Source: Carettochelys insculpta | Lineage: Eukaryota; Chordata; Testudines; Carettochelyidae | Assembly (NCBI RefSeq): GCF_033958435.1 | Contig: NC_134167.1 | Coordinates: 6,220,001-6,284,000 of the forward strand | Length of the DNA: 64,000 bases | Reading direction: 5' to 3' | Made by a program: the position numbers and the translations under genes | Part shown: piece by piece, positions 12,569 through 25,365 of the stretch | How the letters are laid out: each line of letters begins with the position of its first letter | How positions within the stretch are numbered: the first letter of the stretch is position 1 | Notes under the pieces: model-generated | The model's input: the letters and a program-made list of their open reading frames with translations, nothing else | Database searches by the model: none | What the model was told of the DNA's origin: nothing

Positions 12569-12576
12569 GACTAAGC

Positions 12577-15270
12577 CCCCATTTGAGCCACAAAAGATCA
12601 TGGATCCCTGTCTACAGGCTGTGGTGTCAGCTGTTGGCAACAAGTAGGTTCTTAGTGTGCTTGGGGGATGTGAGGGTATAATCCATAATGCATTCTTCTT
12701 GCCACAGGAACCATAAGTAAAGATGGGGAGGAGGATATTGGGCATTCTTCTTTCAGTTAGGGTCCTTTGTCCCCATCCCTTCTGGGATCATGGATGATCC
12801 TGGATGTGGCAGAACTACTGCATGAGGAGCATTGGTGAAGGATTTAAAGGATCCCCTTATGGACAGTTCCCTGAGGGTTGATATGTAGTTTGCATAGGGC
12901 AGACAGGAAGGATCTCCAGTCTTTATGTGGCGGCTCACCCAAATCACCCCCTGGGAGCAGTGTTCAGCAGGAACAAGAAGCTGAAGTTGCCACACTTGAA
13001 TAGTACAGCTAAAAAGTCATCTTGCTCTCCCCTCCTGCTCATCTCACGTTTCCCTCCGTCAAACTCTCCAGCTTACAGCCTGTGCACTTGGTCTGTGCAG
13101 TTGGGTGAGAATTGAAGCCCTTAGGCAGGCTGTCAGAGCCTCTTAGTTGAATAATGACACTTGGCTGTTAACAGGAAGTTCCAGACTCCCAACAGTGTGC
13201 TCATTCCTCCGGATCAGGCGGCCTTCCGTGCAAAGAGCAAAGGCTATTAATGTTCCACTGGGTTTGCCATAAAATGGACAGAGCAATAGGTGTGAAGAAA
13301 AGGATTCCCAGATGAGTGCAAACTTCTTTAAAGTTGGGAAAATTTCATTCGCTGTTCATAAAGAGCTCACCAAAGAGAAAGAGTCCAAGAGAAACTTACA
13401 AAGAAAAAAATACCATAAAGAAGGGAAGGAAAGAATGGGCAGATAAAAGTCCATTTCTGTAGTGTGGGATAGGGTGTGTTTGGCTGCTCTAATACCAGGC
13501 TGTTATGTTGACTTCTGCTTCTGTGTTATGCTCTGGGTGAAGATTGTACAGCAGGGTATGACTCAACCCAGCTATAGGTTATAGATCCAAGAATTGTTAC
13601 ATGAAGATGAACTGAAAAAGGTTTGTGAGTGCAGCAGCTTTATTTACATCCTGATCCAGCAAAGTACTTGAGCATGTGCTTAATCCCTCTGTTTAATACT
13701 ACACTAAAGCACTTATTTAAATGGGGTTTAGGCAGATGCCTGAAGTTAGGGACGTGCTTGTGACTCGATGAAGAGGGAAAGTTTAGCAAGTTCTTTGATG
13801 TTCAAAAGCCAACAAAAACAGCAAGCAAAAATAAAGCCACTAGTCTCTTCTGTAGCACTGAGCTCAAATGCTAGGGTTAGGATTTTCTTTTGACTCTTAC
13901 AGTCTTAATTCTTTAGGCAAATTTAAATATTTTAACTTAGAGTTCATAAAATTATCACATAGCATGGGGGAAACTGCTGTACAGTATTCTATGGGCAGAG
14001 CACAGCTCCAGACTCTGGATAACCTCTTAATCCCCCATGTGTATCTGCCTGAGGGGAAAAACCATCTGCCTCCAACAGCAGTTTATAGATACTGACTTAT
14101 AGGCAGATAATTCTTGTATTATGGAGTCTCATGATTCCTTCCTCCTGTGACTAATATTGGCTCACCTGTACTAAACTTGGCCATGACAGCCAATTTATTG
14201 TTATGCTGAATTCTTAGACACATCACTTTGAACAAAGATGAGTACTAACTAGCAAATACCACATGGTCAAGGCCATTTTGTTCACAAACCAGAGCCAAAG
14301 GTCCTACCCATGCTTTGCAGGAGTATTGTGTATAATTACACAACCAACACATTCAATAGATTCCTTGGTTTTATTTTCATCTTTAATTCTCCTTCCAGAA
14401 CAATTCAGGTAACCACATAATTGTGTTCAATGAGAAATTAAAGCCTTTTCCTTAATATACCAAATATTCTGGATTTGGAATCCCCTAACTTCATGTAGAA
14501 TTGTACTGAAATATTCCAATAAGGAGAATGCAACTGTGTCTGGGCAGCAGCAGTTCTTCAGTAAAGTCTCCAGGTAAGCTCTTCAAGAGCACAAAAGGGT
14601 TGGACAATCTATAGGTTAACCTTAGAACCATCTTGACTTGGCTATGAATTCCACACATGCACTGAAAACACCAGCTTTTTAGTCCATGAGACACTATTTG
14701 CTTTTGTTTTGTATTTATTGTTTTGCAACATGTCTGTTATGCTGCCTACCTGCTACGAAGCAGCATAAACATGCCTCTATGATAGCAATAATAATGAACT
14801 TTATTAATCCAGGATTAATTTTCTCTTTTCAAATTCCATCTCCTTCTCTTTTCCTTACCCTCCAGCACTGATGTTTTTACTCCTATCTAACTTTGGAGGT
14901 AAGGGCATGAGGGGTGTGCACGCATCCACACACACACACTACCTCTATAATGGCTTTGATGAATCTGTCAGCTTGAAATAGTCATCAGTAAAATATATAC
15001 AATGGTCACAGAATGTGTTTCTTTAAGTATAATGTGTTGCTGTGGTAGCAAAATTCCATGTTTTCCTCTTCCCTTCATTTAACTTCTTTGAAGACAAACA
15101 GTATGGACATCAACAGATGTTATGAGTTGTGTAAGCAAGAGAGAAAATGGTACATTAATGGTTTCATAGTCTGTCATGAGCAAATTGATACAGAAACATC
15201 AGTTTAATTGTAATTTGTTACAAGTCTTGGTTGCAGTTTTCAAATGTTTCTAAGTGATGTATCAGTCTAA
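12577..15270. other. Gene-free sequence
   Basis: No gene recognised. A fragment near 13650-13720 (GATCCAGCAAAGTACTTGAG) looks like an old reptile repeat, but I cannot name it. A short CA run lies near 14930. Confidence 0.4.
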
Positions 15271-15568
15271 GGCTATGTCTGTATTAGACATAGAAAGTTG
15301 ACCACACATATGCAATTTTAACTATGCCAAATAAGTAGCTAAAATTTATGCATCTGCGCTCCGCTAACTTGTCTGTCTTTACAGGGGAAGGTTGATGGGA
15401 GAGTTACTCTCTTTGATCTCCCTTTCTCCTTGTGTCTCGCGAGGAGTACAGGGGTGGGCTGCAACCTCTGAGACCTCGATTTTGTGCATCCAAACTAGAC
15501 ACATGAAATCAAACCCTGGAAGATTGACCCTGAGTGGGTTGATTTTCCATGGAAGTGTAGATATAGCC
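15271..15568. mobile_element. Shared-end inverted-repeat transposon (GGCTATGTCT type)
   Basis: Starts GGCTATGTCTGTATTAGACA and ends GTGTAGATATAGCC. Flanks are TAA and TCA, two of three bases matching. The interior resembles the copies at 25097 and 33945 (a region ending ...GAGGAGTA and a ...TTGACCCTGAGTGGGTTGAT segment). Confidence 0.6.
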
Positions 15569-16631
15569 TCAGTAAGCTATTCAAAAATGACTTCAGCATT
15601 TAGGAGCATAAGACTTCTAAGTATGTATTGAAAGTCAATGAAACATAGGCTATCAAGTTCCTCCATCATTTTTGAAATTTTTGTCCCCATTACATTAATT
15701 AAAAATAAATTAAACTGTAGCAACATGGCAAACTCAGTCAGAATCAGAGTACACCTAGAATTCTCTACCTGGAAAAGATCATCTAGTTAGATCATGCAGC
15801 ATACAGGAAGATCTTAAACTACATTAATTTTACCAGGAGGTTTTCAACTTCTTTACATCTACAAATGTTGGATATTCACCTCATTCCCATGATGGCTAAA
15901 ATGTGTCACATCTAATCTCACCCTTTCCATTTGTACTTCCTTATGCCTTACGCGATCTTTTGTCTTCAAAATAATAGTACTAATATCTTGAATGGGATGT
16001 ATACAAGCACAGACTACATTGCAGCCTTTAAATTACTCTGCCTGATTTAGGAGCAGTCCTCAACATGGCCTCCCATTTTTCCCACTTATTTTTTTCAAGC
16101 TTAAGTAACAGTGGGCGTGCTTGGTTAAACATCCAAAGAACACCCAGTTGCATCTACAATTATTTACATCAACAAAATTTGCAGACCCCAAATTAGAGGC
16201 GGTTGCAAACATGAGACAAATAAGTCTCTTGGCAGAGAGGTTGGTATTTCTCATACTAGTTCTACAAACAGACACAAAGTTTGCATGAATTGGTGGAGAG
16301 AAAAGAGCAAGAGATTTGCAGAAATGGAACCTGAGAGTCCTGGAACCCAGTTCTTTAATCTAACTTTTCTTACCTTCTCCTCTGGCTCTTTAATATCATT
16401 TAGCTATTTGTAAATTGTTACATCCCTCAATTCAGACTAAATTTAATACTGATCTCTCATAAGAACTCATGACTTTAGGATGATTGGAATGTCTCTTTTC
16501 TCAGTGCTTCCTCTGTCCAATAAGCTCTGATATCTGGTTTGGTTGAGGTGATCCAGCATTCTGCAAAAGATGATACAATAGCATTCAGACTCTTTTGTGA
16601 TTATAACCTGACACGTGTGCATTAACACAAG

Positions 16632-16965
16632 GTCTGTGTCTACACTAGCTTCCAACTTCGAAGGGAGCATGGTAAGTAGGGTGTCAGGAGATTACTAATG
16701 AAGTGCTGCAGTGCATATGCAGCACTTCATTAAGCTAATTCTCCCCTGTGGCAACTTTGAAGCAGCCCAGGCACTTCAGAGTACCAGCAGGTTAGCCATG
16801 GCTACACACAAACCAGCACTTCAAAGTTTGCCACTTTGAAGTTGCTGTGGGGGAGAATTAGCTTAATGAAGTGCTGCATATTCACTGCAGCACTTAATTA
16901 GTAATCTCCCAACACCCTACCTACCATGCTCCCCTTTGAAGTTGGGAACTAGTGTAGACAAAGCC
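16632..16965. mobile_element. Palindromic shared-end transposon, near full-length fold-back
   Basis: The ends GTCTGTGTCTACACTAG and CTAGTGTAGACAAAGCC pair, as does almost the whole 334-bp body (GAAGTGCTGCAGTGCATATG opposite the segment ending 16890). AAG flanks both sides, an exact 3-bp duplication. No coding capacity. Confidence 0.8.
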
Positions 16966-17067
16966 AAGGAGATGCTGAGAGCAATGAAAGACTGTCTGCT
17001 AAGAATGCTGAGTAATACCATGGGGCTCCCCTGAGATTCAGTGTGGAATGCCTATCTGTGGGTTTAA

Positions 17068-17190
17068 GTATCAGAGGGGTAGCCGTGTTAGTCTGTATCT
17101 TCAAAAACAAGAAGACCTGTGGCACCTTATAGACTGACATTTTGGAGCATAAGCTTTCCTGGGCAAAGATCCGCTTCATCAGATGCAGGC
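17068..17190 (+). mobile_element. Turtle tRNA-type SINE
   Basis: AGTATCAGAGGGGTAGCCGT, GTTAGTCTGTATCTTCAAAA, then CTGTGGCACCTTATAGACTG and GGAGCATAAGCTTTCCTGGG, CTTCATCAGATGCA. This is the diagnostic turtle SINE. A G-rich simple tract (17191-17206) follows it. Confidence 0.88.
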
Positions 17191-17290
17191 GGGGGGGGGG
17201 GGCGGGTTTCAGAGGAGGATATTAAAAGGGGCGGGGGCTCAGTAGAGGGTTTTGTGTTCAATCAGTTGTTTCTTTTGAGATGTACATAAA

Positions 17291-17640
17291 AGCTGTCTCA
17301 ACACTTGCATTCTTCTTTCAAAAGAGGCATGCAAATGAAAGAAATCAAAATGCAAATAAGTCACTGATGTGCATATCTGGCACCTCATTTGCACATTCTC
17401 ATTTGGAAAGCACTTTTTTCTGAAGGAAAACAGCAGTGTAGCTGGGGAATCTTTCAAAAGTAAACCCCACATTAGAAAGAACCCTTCTTCCTATGTTGTT
17501 TCTGGAAGAAGGGTTCTTTCGAATATGGGGTTTACTTTTGAAAGAGCCCCATCTACACTGCTTTTTTCCTTTTGAAAGAAAAATATGCAAATGAAGCACC
17601 AGATGTATAAATGAGTGCCTTATTTGCCTTTTTGATTTAT
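17291..17640. mobile_element. Palindromic shared-end transposon, right end truncated
   Basis: Same family as 35591-35994: AGCTGTCTCAACACTTGCAT at the left, GCACCTCATTTGCA arms, and a central hairpin with a perfect 17-bp stem (GAAAGAACCCTTCTTCC at 17475-17491 against its complement at 17504-17520). The right terminal inverted repeat is missing at TTTATTTCATCATC, so it is truncated. Confidence 0.75.
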
Positions 17641-17763
17641 TTCATCATCATCGTTCCAATAGAAGATTCAATCTTCCAATAGAAGATAAAAATCTATCAT
17701 GATTCCAAAAGAATGGAAAAAATCCACTCTATGTGCTTCAGCAATCAAAAAATCAAACTGAAT

Positions 17764-18484
17764 GTAGGAATTGTTTAAAAAGGGATAGAGAATAAGACAG
17801 AGGATATCTTATTGCCTCTGTATAAATCCATGGTACTCCCACATCCTGAATCTTGCATACAGATGTGGTTGCTTCATCTCAAAAAAGATATATTGGCGTT
17901 GGAAAAGGTTCAGGAAGGAGCAACAAAAATGATTAGGGGTTTGGAACAGGTGCCATATGAGGAAAGGTTAAAAAGACTGGGACTTTCCTGCTTGGAAAAC
18001 AGGAGACTAAGGGGGGATATGATAAAGCTCGATAAAATCATGACTGATGTGGAAAAAGTGAATAAGGAATAGTTTTTCACTTGTTCCCATAACAAAAGAA
18101 CTAGGAGTCACCCAATGAAATTAACAGGTAGGAGGTCTAAAACTAACAAAAGGAAGTTTTTCTTTGCACAGTGCATAGTAGAGCTATGGAACTCGTGTCA
18201 GAGAAGGTTGTGAAGACCTAGACTTTCAGAAGGTTCAGTAAAGAACTAGATAAATTAATGGATGTTAGAGCCATCGATAGATATTAGTTAGGATATCTAG
18301 GAGTGGTGTCCCTGGCTTCTGTTTGTCAGAGGCTGGAAATGGATGGCAGGAGAAAGATCGCTTTCATGGTTACCTGTTCAGTTCATTGCCTCTGGGGGAA
18401 CAAGTATTGGCCTCTGTCAGAAGACAGGATACTTGGCTAGATGGACCTTTGGTCTGACCCAATATGACAGCTCTTATGTTCTAA
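17764..18484 (+). mobile_element. CR1 LINE, 5'-truncated 3' end
   Basis: Encodes the CR1 C-terminal segment around 17812-18069, with [20 protein letters not shown] and EERLKRLGLSCLENRRLRGD, then stop codons and frame decay. It ends in the CR1 3' region (GGTCTGACCCAATATGACAG, CTCTTATGTTCTA). It corresponds to the last half of the element at 36350-37639. Frameshifts in the later part make it non-functional. Confidence 0.9.
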
Positions 18485-20029
18485 AATGGAACGATATTTC
18501 CTATGTATAATTTTAGCCGTGAATCAGGATTAGGGCCTGAGTACCCTTTAACACAGGTTTTTCCATATATTTGAAGTCTAGTTCAGTTAGTGCCTTGCAC
18601 CTGATACAGGCATTTGGACAGTGTGTAAAATCAATGAAAAATGCTGCTAATTGTACAACAGTTGCAGAGCAGCAGAAAATCAAATTATTTTTGTGGTGTT
18701 ACTCCTCATTTACACTGGTATAGCTCTTCTGCCAAATGGATGCTAGTTTTCCAATATTTTACGAATTTTTCTTCATTAGGTGCTATGTTAAAAAAATACA
18801 AACAACAGTGATTAGGTCTCATTGCAGTGAAACAGGTAGTCTCTCCTGAATTACACTGAATTGTTTGGCCATATTTAACTTTCCTTCATATTTTCAGTGT
18901 TCTCTTAATTTACAAGAATGACTTCATTTAGTGAAGGCTTATTTCATTTAATAATTTTATATAAAATACATGGTATTTGCTGGGAGTGTGAATGAGCCAG
19001 AAGAACTTTATCTCATGTGTTGTGAGAATGCCAAAACACTGGGATATTTTGGGACGAGGTAGCAGAAAGAATTAGTATGGTCTTTAAGAGAACTCTACCC
19101 AGGGACCTGATATTTATTCTAGGGAATAAGGAAAAGGTGCTAGAGAGAACGAGAGAGCAAGAGGGAGAGTGTTTAAAATTGTCACACCCTTCTAGGCCAT
19201 TCACATGAAGGGCTGCTTTAATAGCCACAAGATGGATTTCATGAAAATTGGGTATAATCTTCACTAAACAGCCAACTGGTGCAGGATGCCTAAGTGAGTT
19301 AGTGAATTTCTCTCCCAAGAGACTTGCATTCAAATTAGTGGATAGATGTGATACTTTTTTGAAACATCTGTTCTTACATACTAGATTGTGGTGATTGTGG
19401 TGGTAATGATATCAAGTGTAGCAATCTCTTATTTTTCTTTCACCCCCATGTTTTCCAAAATCTTGGCTATCGATATTGCTTAGAATTGTTAATTGGTCTC
19501 TTTGCTTCTTTTTCTTTATGGACTCTCTTTTTTAGACATAATTAGGCTTTTGCTTATGCAAATATCTTCTAAGCAGCTGTGTCAGTCGTTACAATACGCT
19601 CAAGACCATGTGTGGAGTAGTTTTAACATCATTAAAATACTAGATCACGCACAAAAGCAAAAGAGAGATAAAAGACAATTAAAAACTATCCCACAGCCGT
19701 GTCTTGCTAAATGCTACACACTAAGAACCCTTTGGTGACTGCTATGCTTTCTGGGGAGTGGGAGGAGGGCAGGCGTATGCAGTGAAGGGTTGTTCCTGAA
19801 TCACTGCCAACAACAAAAAATAATATATTACTTTTACGGTGACTTGCCATTCCATGTTTCTGGAAGCTGGTTGGGTCAGGACAGATATTTCTTATTCTTT
19901 CATGGCACAAGAAAGCACCTTTATTCTCCATGTAATATCCATTAAAATTATTCATAGGATTTGTGTACACATATCCTTGATTATGCACACAAATATATTC
20001 AAATAGTCCATGCAAAGATGCAACACTTT
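18485..20029. other. Gene-free sequence
   Basis: No gene or recognised repeat. The 106-codon minus frame at 19013-19333 has no signal peptide, motif or codon pattern I would trust. Confidence 0.4.
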
Positions 20030-20578
20030 TGCTGTGTCTACATTACCTCCCTACTTTGAAGGAAGAGGATAAGTAGGGTGCTGGGAGTTTATTAATGAAG
20101 TGCTGTGCTGCATATGCAGCACTTCATTAAGCAAATTCCTCCCCGCCCCTCCCCCGTGGCAATTTCGAAGCTTCAAACTATGAAGTGCCGGCTCGCATCT
20201 AGCTGCAGCTCACCCGCCAGTAATTCAAAGTGTCCGGGGTACTTTAAAGTCCCTTTTCGCCTTAAAAATTTTGAGGCATGGATGTGAATTTCCCATGCCT
20301 CATTAGCATATGGGCACATTCTTCGGAGTCCAGAAGAAGCTTTTCCAGACTCCAAAATACACATGCAGACACGGAAGGAAACCCTCCTTCTGGAAGATCC
20401 CCTCGGGCCATGTGTCTGCATGTGTATTTTGGAGTCTGGAAGAGCTTCCTCCAGACTCCAAACCACATGCCCATATGCTAAGGAGGCGCAGGAAATTTAC
20501 ATCCATGGCTCATTAGCATCTTCCAGATGGCTCACTACCATTCCACTTCTGGAAGAAGTGGCACATGTAGACACAGCC
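20030..20578. mobile_element. Composite shared-end transposon with internal palindrome
   Basis: Left end TGCTGTGTCTACATTACC, right end GTAGACACAGCC, TTT on both sides. The left 240 bp resembles the 16632 family (GAAGTGCTG ... CAGCACTTCATTAA). The right 310 bp is a separate palindrome with arms CTCCAAAATACACATGCAGA and its complement, related to 38526-38966. Two families appear joined under one pair of ends. Overlapping frames on both strands are products of the palindrome. Confidence 0.7.
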
Positions 20579-23399
20579 TTTGAGATTTAATTTTGAAAGC
20601 ATCAAATAAGAGCTATGTATTACCATCTTGAGTCATGCATAATTTAGTGTTATCTGTATTTTGCCACTTCATTGCTCTCTTATTTCAAGATCGTTGCTAC
20701 TCTTTGCCTTCTGTCTGAGCCATCTTCTAACCCATGACAGTAATTTGCCATTCACACAGTGGCCACTTATTGTCCTTAATGTCGAGGTGTCCGGTTTACT
20801 GATTTTTATATTTAAAATAATTCCAAGGGAGTGTTTAAGATGCTATGTTTGGACACTGAATCACGTTTCAGTTTTTAAAAAATCTGTTTTGTTCTGTTTT
20901 TATTTTTATCTCATCGCTTTGCAGTTTTCTAGTTGGTACATCATGTTATATTGGTAGGGGTCACACAATATACTGAAACGTGTCTGTACCATCCATCTTC
21001 ATACCTCCCAACTCAGAGTGTCAGCTGAATTAATATTTGTGTTATTTCTTCAAGCTGGCTTCTTTCAAAGCGGGGTCCTGTAACGTCACCAAAAAGTAAT
21101 AAAAGATTTAATAGTGAGACCCACATCCTGAAACATGCAGCTAAAGGGAAACTATCAACCTAAACCTCACAGCAAAGATGTGATTTTTGAGTGCCCAGAT
21201 TTAGATACTTTAAAGGTCCTGCCCCTTTAAAAAGTCTCAAGTTGGGTGGCCAAAATCTTTAGTTATCCTGAAAAAATTTGTGTGTATATGTGTGTGTGTG
21301 TATAAATAATACTTTTTTCTTAGAGAACCTGTAGACAGGATTTAATGTTCTGGTTCCTCTGCACAACAGTGCTTTTGGGGCTCACAGCACTGCCGGGGAG
21401 TGTGTACGAGGTAGGACTGAATAGAAATCTTGGATCCAAGCAGTCCAGAAACAGAGTGAGAGATTGATACACAAACTCCAATCTAGAGTTTTGCCACACC
21501 CTTGATATTTGTAAGTAAGCCCAGACACGTACCTCAGATCTGAACACCTGTCAGATTTTGACTGTTTAAAACATAGACCCCAGCCTGATTTTTGCCATTT
21601 GAAACATTCCTTAGTTTAAATTTTAAATTTTATGATTTAATAAAGAACAAAATTTCCTTTTTGGGTTTGGTAGACCCCTCTCCTCTCCATCCTGCCTCTA
21701 GTATATATGGCCAGATCTGTTATTAAGTGGCACAGCAAAGTAGGCTTCAGTGTAGCTATGCTGATTTATGCAGGTGGAGTATCTTGTCCATAATTTCTTA
21801 AAGTTGGAAGCTTCCTTGCAAGGAAGCAAAGAGAACATCCTTTTAAAATTCTTTAGCTAGGTCATCTGTACCCAGGATTGGGAACCATGGCAAAGAATCT
21901 TCACAAGAATGCATGACAAAATTCCTCCTTCGTCATGCCCCCCAAGAGCAGGGGAACTGGAGGGAGATGACTCATGGAGAAGTCAGCGGGGTCCACATCT
22001 AATCTCGGCAGATCATAAGTGTTTTATTAGAGACTCGGGCAATCTGCATGGAAGCTTTGTGACTGCACTGGGACACTTGTATGTCTCCCTGGCAGCGCAA
22101 GCCTAGGATAACCAAAGGGAGTGAATAATGTAGCCCAAGGGTAGAGTGAGTAAGTACATCTCAACGTCTACTCCATCACCTCCTCCTTTTCTGTTTTCTC
22201 CACCACAGTCCCAGCAGCAGCCTATAGAGAGAACCCTTTTCGTCATATGGAGCAGGAGGAAATGCTGCTGCAGATAGGATGTGCTGTCCTGTGGTAAAGG
22301 GACATGTGCATACAAAGCCACTTCCTCCCTTTCAGCACCTAGTGAGATCTGTGCATGGGAACAGGACATCCAGAAGAGCGGCTGCCTCTGATGTTGAAAT
22401 TCTGTGTAGCTGTAGGGTTTAGTTTTGCTCCTTAGACATGTGTCTCAAGATTTCACATTATTTCCCCTGTCAGGTAGCACATTAGCATTCGCTGACAGAC
22501 CAATCCCTGTAAATGTGGCCGAGTGCCTCCCTCAGGAAATTGTTTTTTTAATCATAAAGCTTTTGAAGTGTTATGACTTATAAGTGTATTTTTGAACTCC
22601 CCCCACCCTTACAGGTGAGTCCCAGAAGTTGATCTTATAAGACCAAAAGTATCATCTGTGTATGCAGTTTCTTAAAGGGACATTTCCCAATGTTACTCCA
22701 GAGTTGTTGACTGTAATACCTTCTTAAAGTGTTATGAAAAGAAATTGTGCTTTTTTTTTTAAGTGTACCCCTCTTTAATTTAGCAAAGATGGATTTTATT
22801 AGTGTTTAAAAGTGGAGCTAAATTCGTGATGGCTCTCTTCATTTTAACTTTCTGGTGCTTATATTCCAACATCACAGGTCATGTCAGTCCATTATTATTA
22901 TCTACTTTTTTGTATGGTGGTAATGCCACATTTCTCTACTTAAGATAGGAGACCTCATGAGACCAAGGGTGAGCAAACATTTTTATTTTGGGACCCACTT
23001 TTTGTCCCTGCTATTATCAGGCCTCATCCCCCCGCCTGTGTAGAGTGATCCTAGCCAACGGACATTTCAGTTACATTCATATGCAAGAAAATTGGTATGT
23101 AGAATGTAAAAATGTGATGAATAGGTATATAAATGTGAATCCACATACATTAAAACAGTAACAGATTTCAACATTTTTATGAGATGGATGAGTCTGAAAC
23201 CCAGGAGCCAATTGTGCTGTGCCTTCTCCCTTATGAAATTTCACACCCAACCCCAAGGGGCCTGCCCTGCACTTTACATACTTCTGCATTAGACTATACA
23301 CCATACAAACAGTTCCCATCCCCAAAGCCTTACAGTAGAAATTGACAAGACAGACAAAGGTCAGGACAAAAGAAGTGTTATCGCTCTTCATCTGACAGA
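20579..23399. other. Gene-free sequence
   Basis: No gene recognised. A (TG)n run lies at about 21277-21302. A possible old hAT end (AAGGGTGAGCAAACATTTTT) lies near 22965. Confidence 0.4.
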
Positions 23400-23837
23400 G
23401 GCTATGTCTACATGGGCAGCCTGCGTCAACAGAGGTCACTGTCAAGAGAGAAACCTCAGCAGTACCTCTGTCGACAGATCACATCCACACATACATAAAA
23501 AACAGCTTGAAAGAGCAAGCCACTCTGTCAACAGAGAGCAGTCAGACTGCCCTGCCCTCTGTCAACAGAAGGGCTGAACAGAAGCTCTGCAAACAGGGCT
23601 GCCTGGGGAACCGGAAGCCTTCTCTGTCAACAGAACTCTCTACGCGGCCACTCTGTCTATAAAACACTGTTGACAGAGGCATTATACCTGATCAGGGAGA
23701 GCTATAAAGCTGCCAGTGGAACAGCTGAGTTTTGTTGACAAATTCTCAACACAGTGCTTTAACTGTGTAGATGCTCAGCGAGTTTTGTCAACAAAAGCCA
23801 AGTTTTGTCGACAGAGACTGCCTGTGTAGACATAGCC
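23400..23837. mobile_element. Shared-end transposon built from repeated GTCAACAGA motifs
   Basis: Ends GGCTATGTCTACATGGGCAG and CTGCCTGTGTAGACATAGCC are inverted repeats, with AGA immediately outside each end (exact 3-bp duplication). The 438-bp body repeats the near-palindrome CTCTGTCAACAGAG / TTTTGTCGACAGAG about ten times in both orientations. No coding capacity. Confidence 0.8.
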
Positions 23838-25096
23838 AGAGGGAGAAACAGAGAGCAATCTACTTGCCCAATCTTGCAAACAATCTGTAGCAGAATTAGG
23901 AACTCCTGAATTCCAGTGCAGTGCCTTAACCACAAGACCATTCATTATTTATTGTCTTGTTTCTTTGTATTACATTCATGCTTGAGAGCCCTGATCATGA
24001 ACCAGGCCTCCACTGTTTCAGGTTTTGGATAAACAGAAATAAAAAAACTGGTCCCTGCTGGAAAGAGCTTACAACCTAATTTAAAGGCAGGCAACAACAG
24101 ACTGGGACCTATGTATGCACTGTGAGGTAGAAGTGGGCATTTAGCATGTTGCGTCTCACAGTAGAATCAATTTAGAGATTAATTTAGAGTTTTAAGCCAA
24201 TAGTCTTTGACTCCTCTTTCACTATCTCAGTAACCTGAAATTTTCTTCCCCCTGTGGGGGTCCACAGAGTCCTAATCTGTGGATCTTCCAGGCCTGTTGC
24301 AAGGTCTGTCTGTTTTTTCCAGATTTCCTCTGCAGGGATGTGTTGATTTGGGAGCATTTTTTTCTCTTTACTTGTTGCATAGGAGGAATTCTTTGAATCA
24401 CTTTGTGCTGAGATTATAAGTGTATTAATGATCTGTGTATGTGTGTGCGCTTTCTCTTCATGTTGTGATGTGCCCATCACAAAAATTGAAAAAATAAAAT
24501 ATTGTAAATCAAAATTCTGGATTTAAAGGACTGGACTATACACCTTAAGCTCCTAACCTTTTTTGAATTATTATAAATATCCTTACTTTAAAACTTAAAA
24601 ACAATACAATTTTCTTCTTCAGTTACCTAAGGAATGAGAAATGGGCACATGTAACTCAAGTCTAAAATGATTTTCATGTGGATGTTTTCATAATTATGGT
24701 TTCATGTATTTATTTTCTACAAATATGGGCCAGCAGAGATGTCTACTCTTTATTTAATAACATTAAACCTAGAATGATTAAGTCTTTCAGGGTTGATTAC
24801 GTTATTGGTCAGACAAAAGCTACTCTGGCACAGACATCTGTTCATTTCCCAGATGTTATTCCAAAGAACCCCTGTTTAAATGTCTTTGTTCTCCCTTGGC
24901 ATACTGATTTGAGGCTCAAGTCTATGTGATACTGATTTAAATGGGACTTGCATAAGTGATTTGCTGGATCAGGGCTAGCATGATCAGTGCTTTCCAGAGT
25001 TTAGCCTTTTTTGGTGACTGTGGGGCGAATGCAGGGTTGTCTGAGTCAGAGTATTGGTGCAAATGCATTTGTTTTGCTTGTGTTGTTGCTGTGTCT

Positions 25097-25365
25097 GGGT
25101 ATGTCTACGTTACTTGGAACATCAACCCACTTAGGGTCAATCTTCTGGGGTTCAGTTTCACACATGCAAAATCAAACTATCTGACATCGGCCAGTTGACC
25201 CCAGCACTCCTCACTGTTGGGAGGAGTAAGGTAGATTGACAAGAGACTTTCCCCTCCCAGCCGCCCTCCGTGAGGAAGGCCTGGTAACTCAGTTCTGGCT
25301 ATGCAGTTGCTGTAGCTAGAACTGCATGTCTGCAATTGACTTTAATGCGTAGTGTAGTACTGGCC
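25097..25365. mobile_element. Shared-end inverted-repeat transposon
   Basis: Starts GGGTATGTCTACGTTACTTG and ends GTGTAGTACTGGCC. The interior GGGTCAATCTTCTGGGGTTC and GTTGGGAGGAGTAAGGT closely matches the copy at 33945-34217. Flanks TCT and TCA match at two of three bases. Confidence 0.6.

Noticed and set aside
20173..20590. Several overlapping 65-97 codon frames on both strands
   Set aside because: All fall in the palindrome at 20260-20578 and translate into similar peptides in both directions, a repeat artefact.
22960..23060. hAT-like end AAGGGTGAGCAAAC
   Set aside because: Only one weak end is visible and no inverted partner or duplication.
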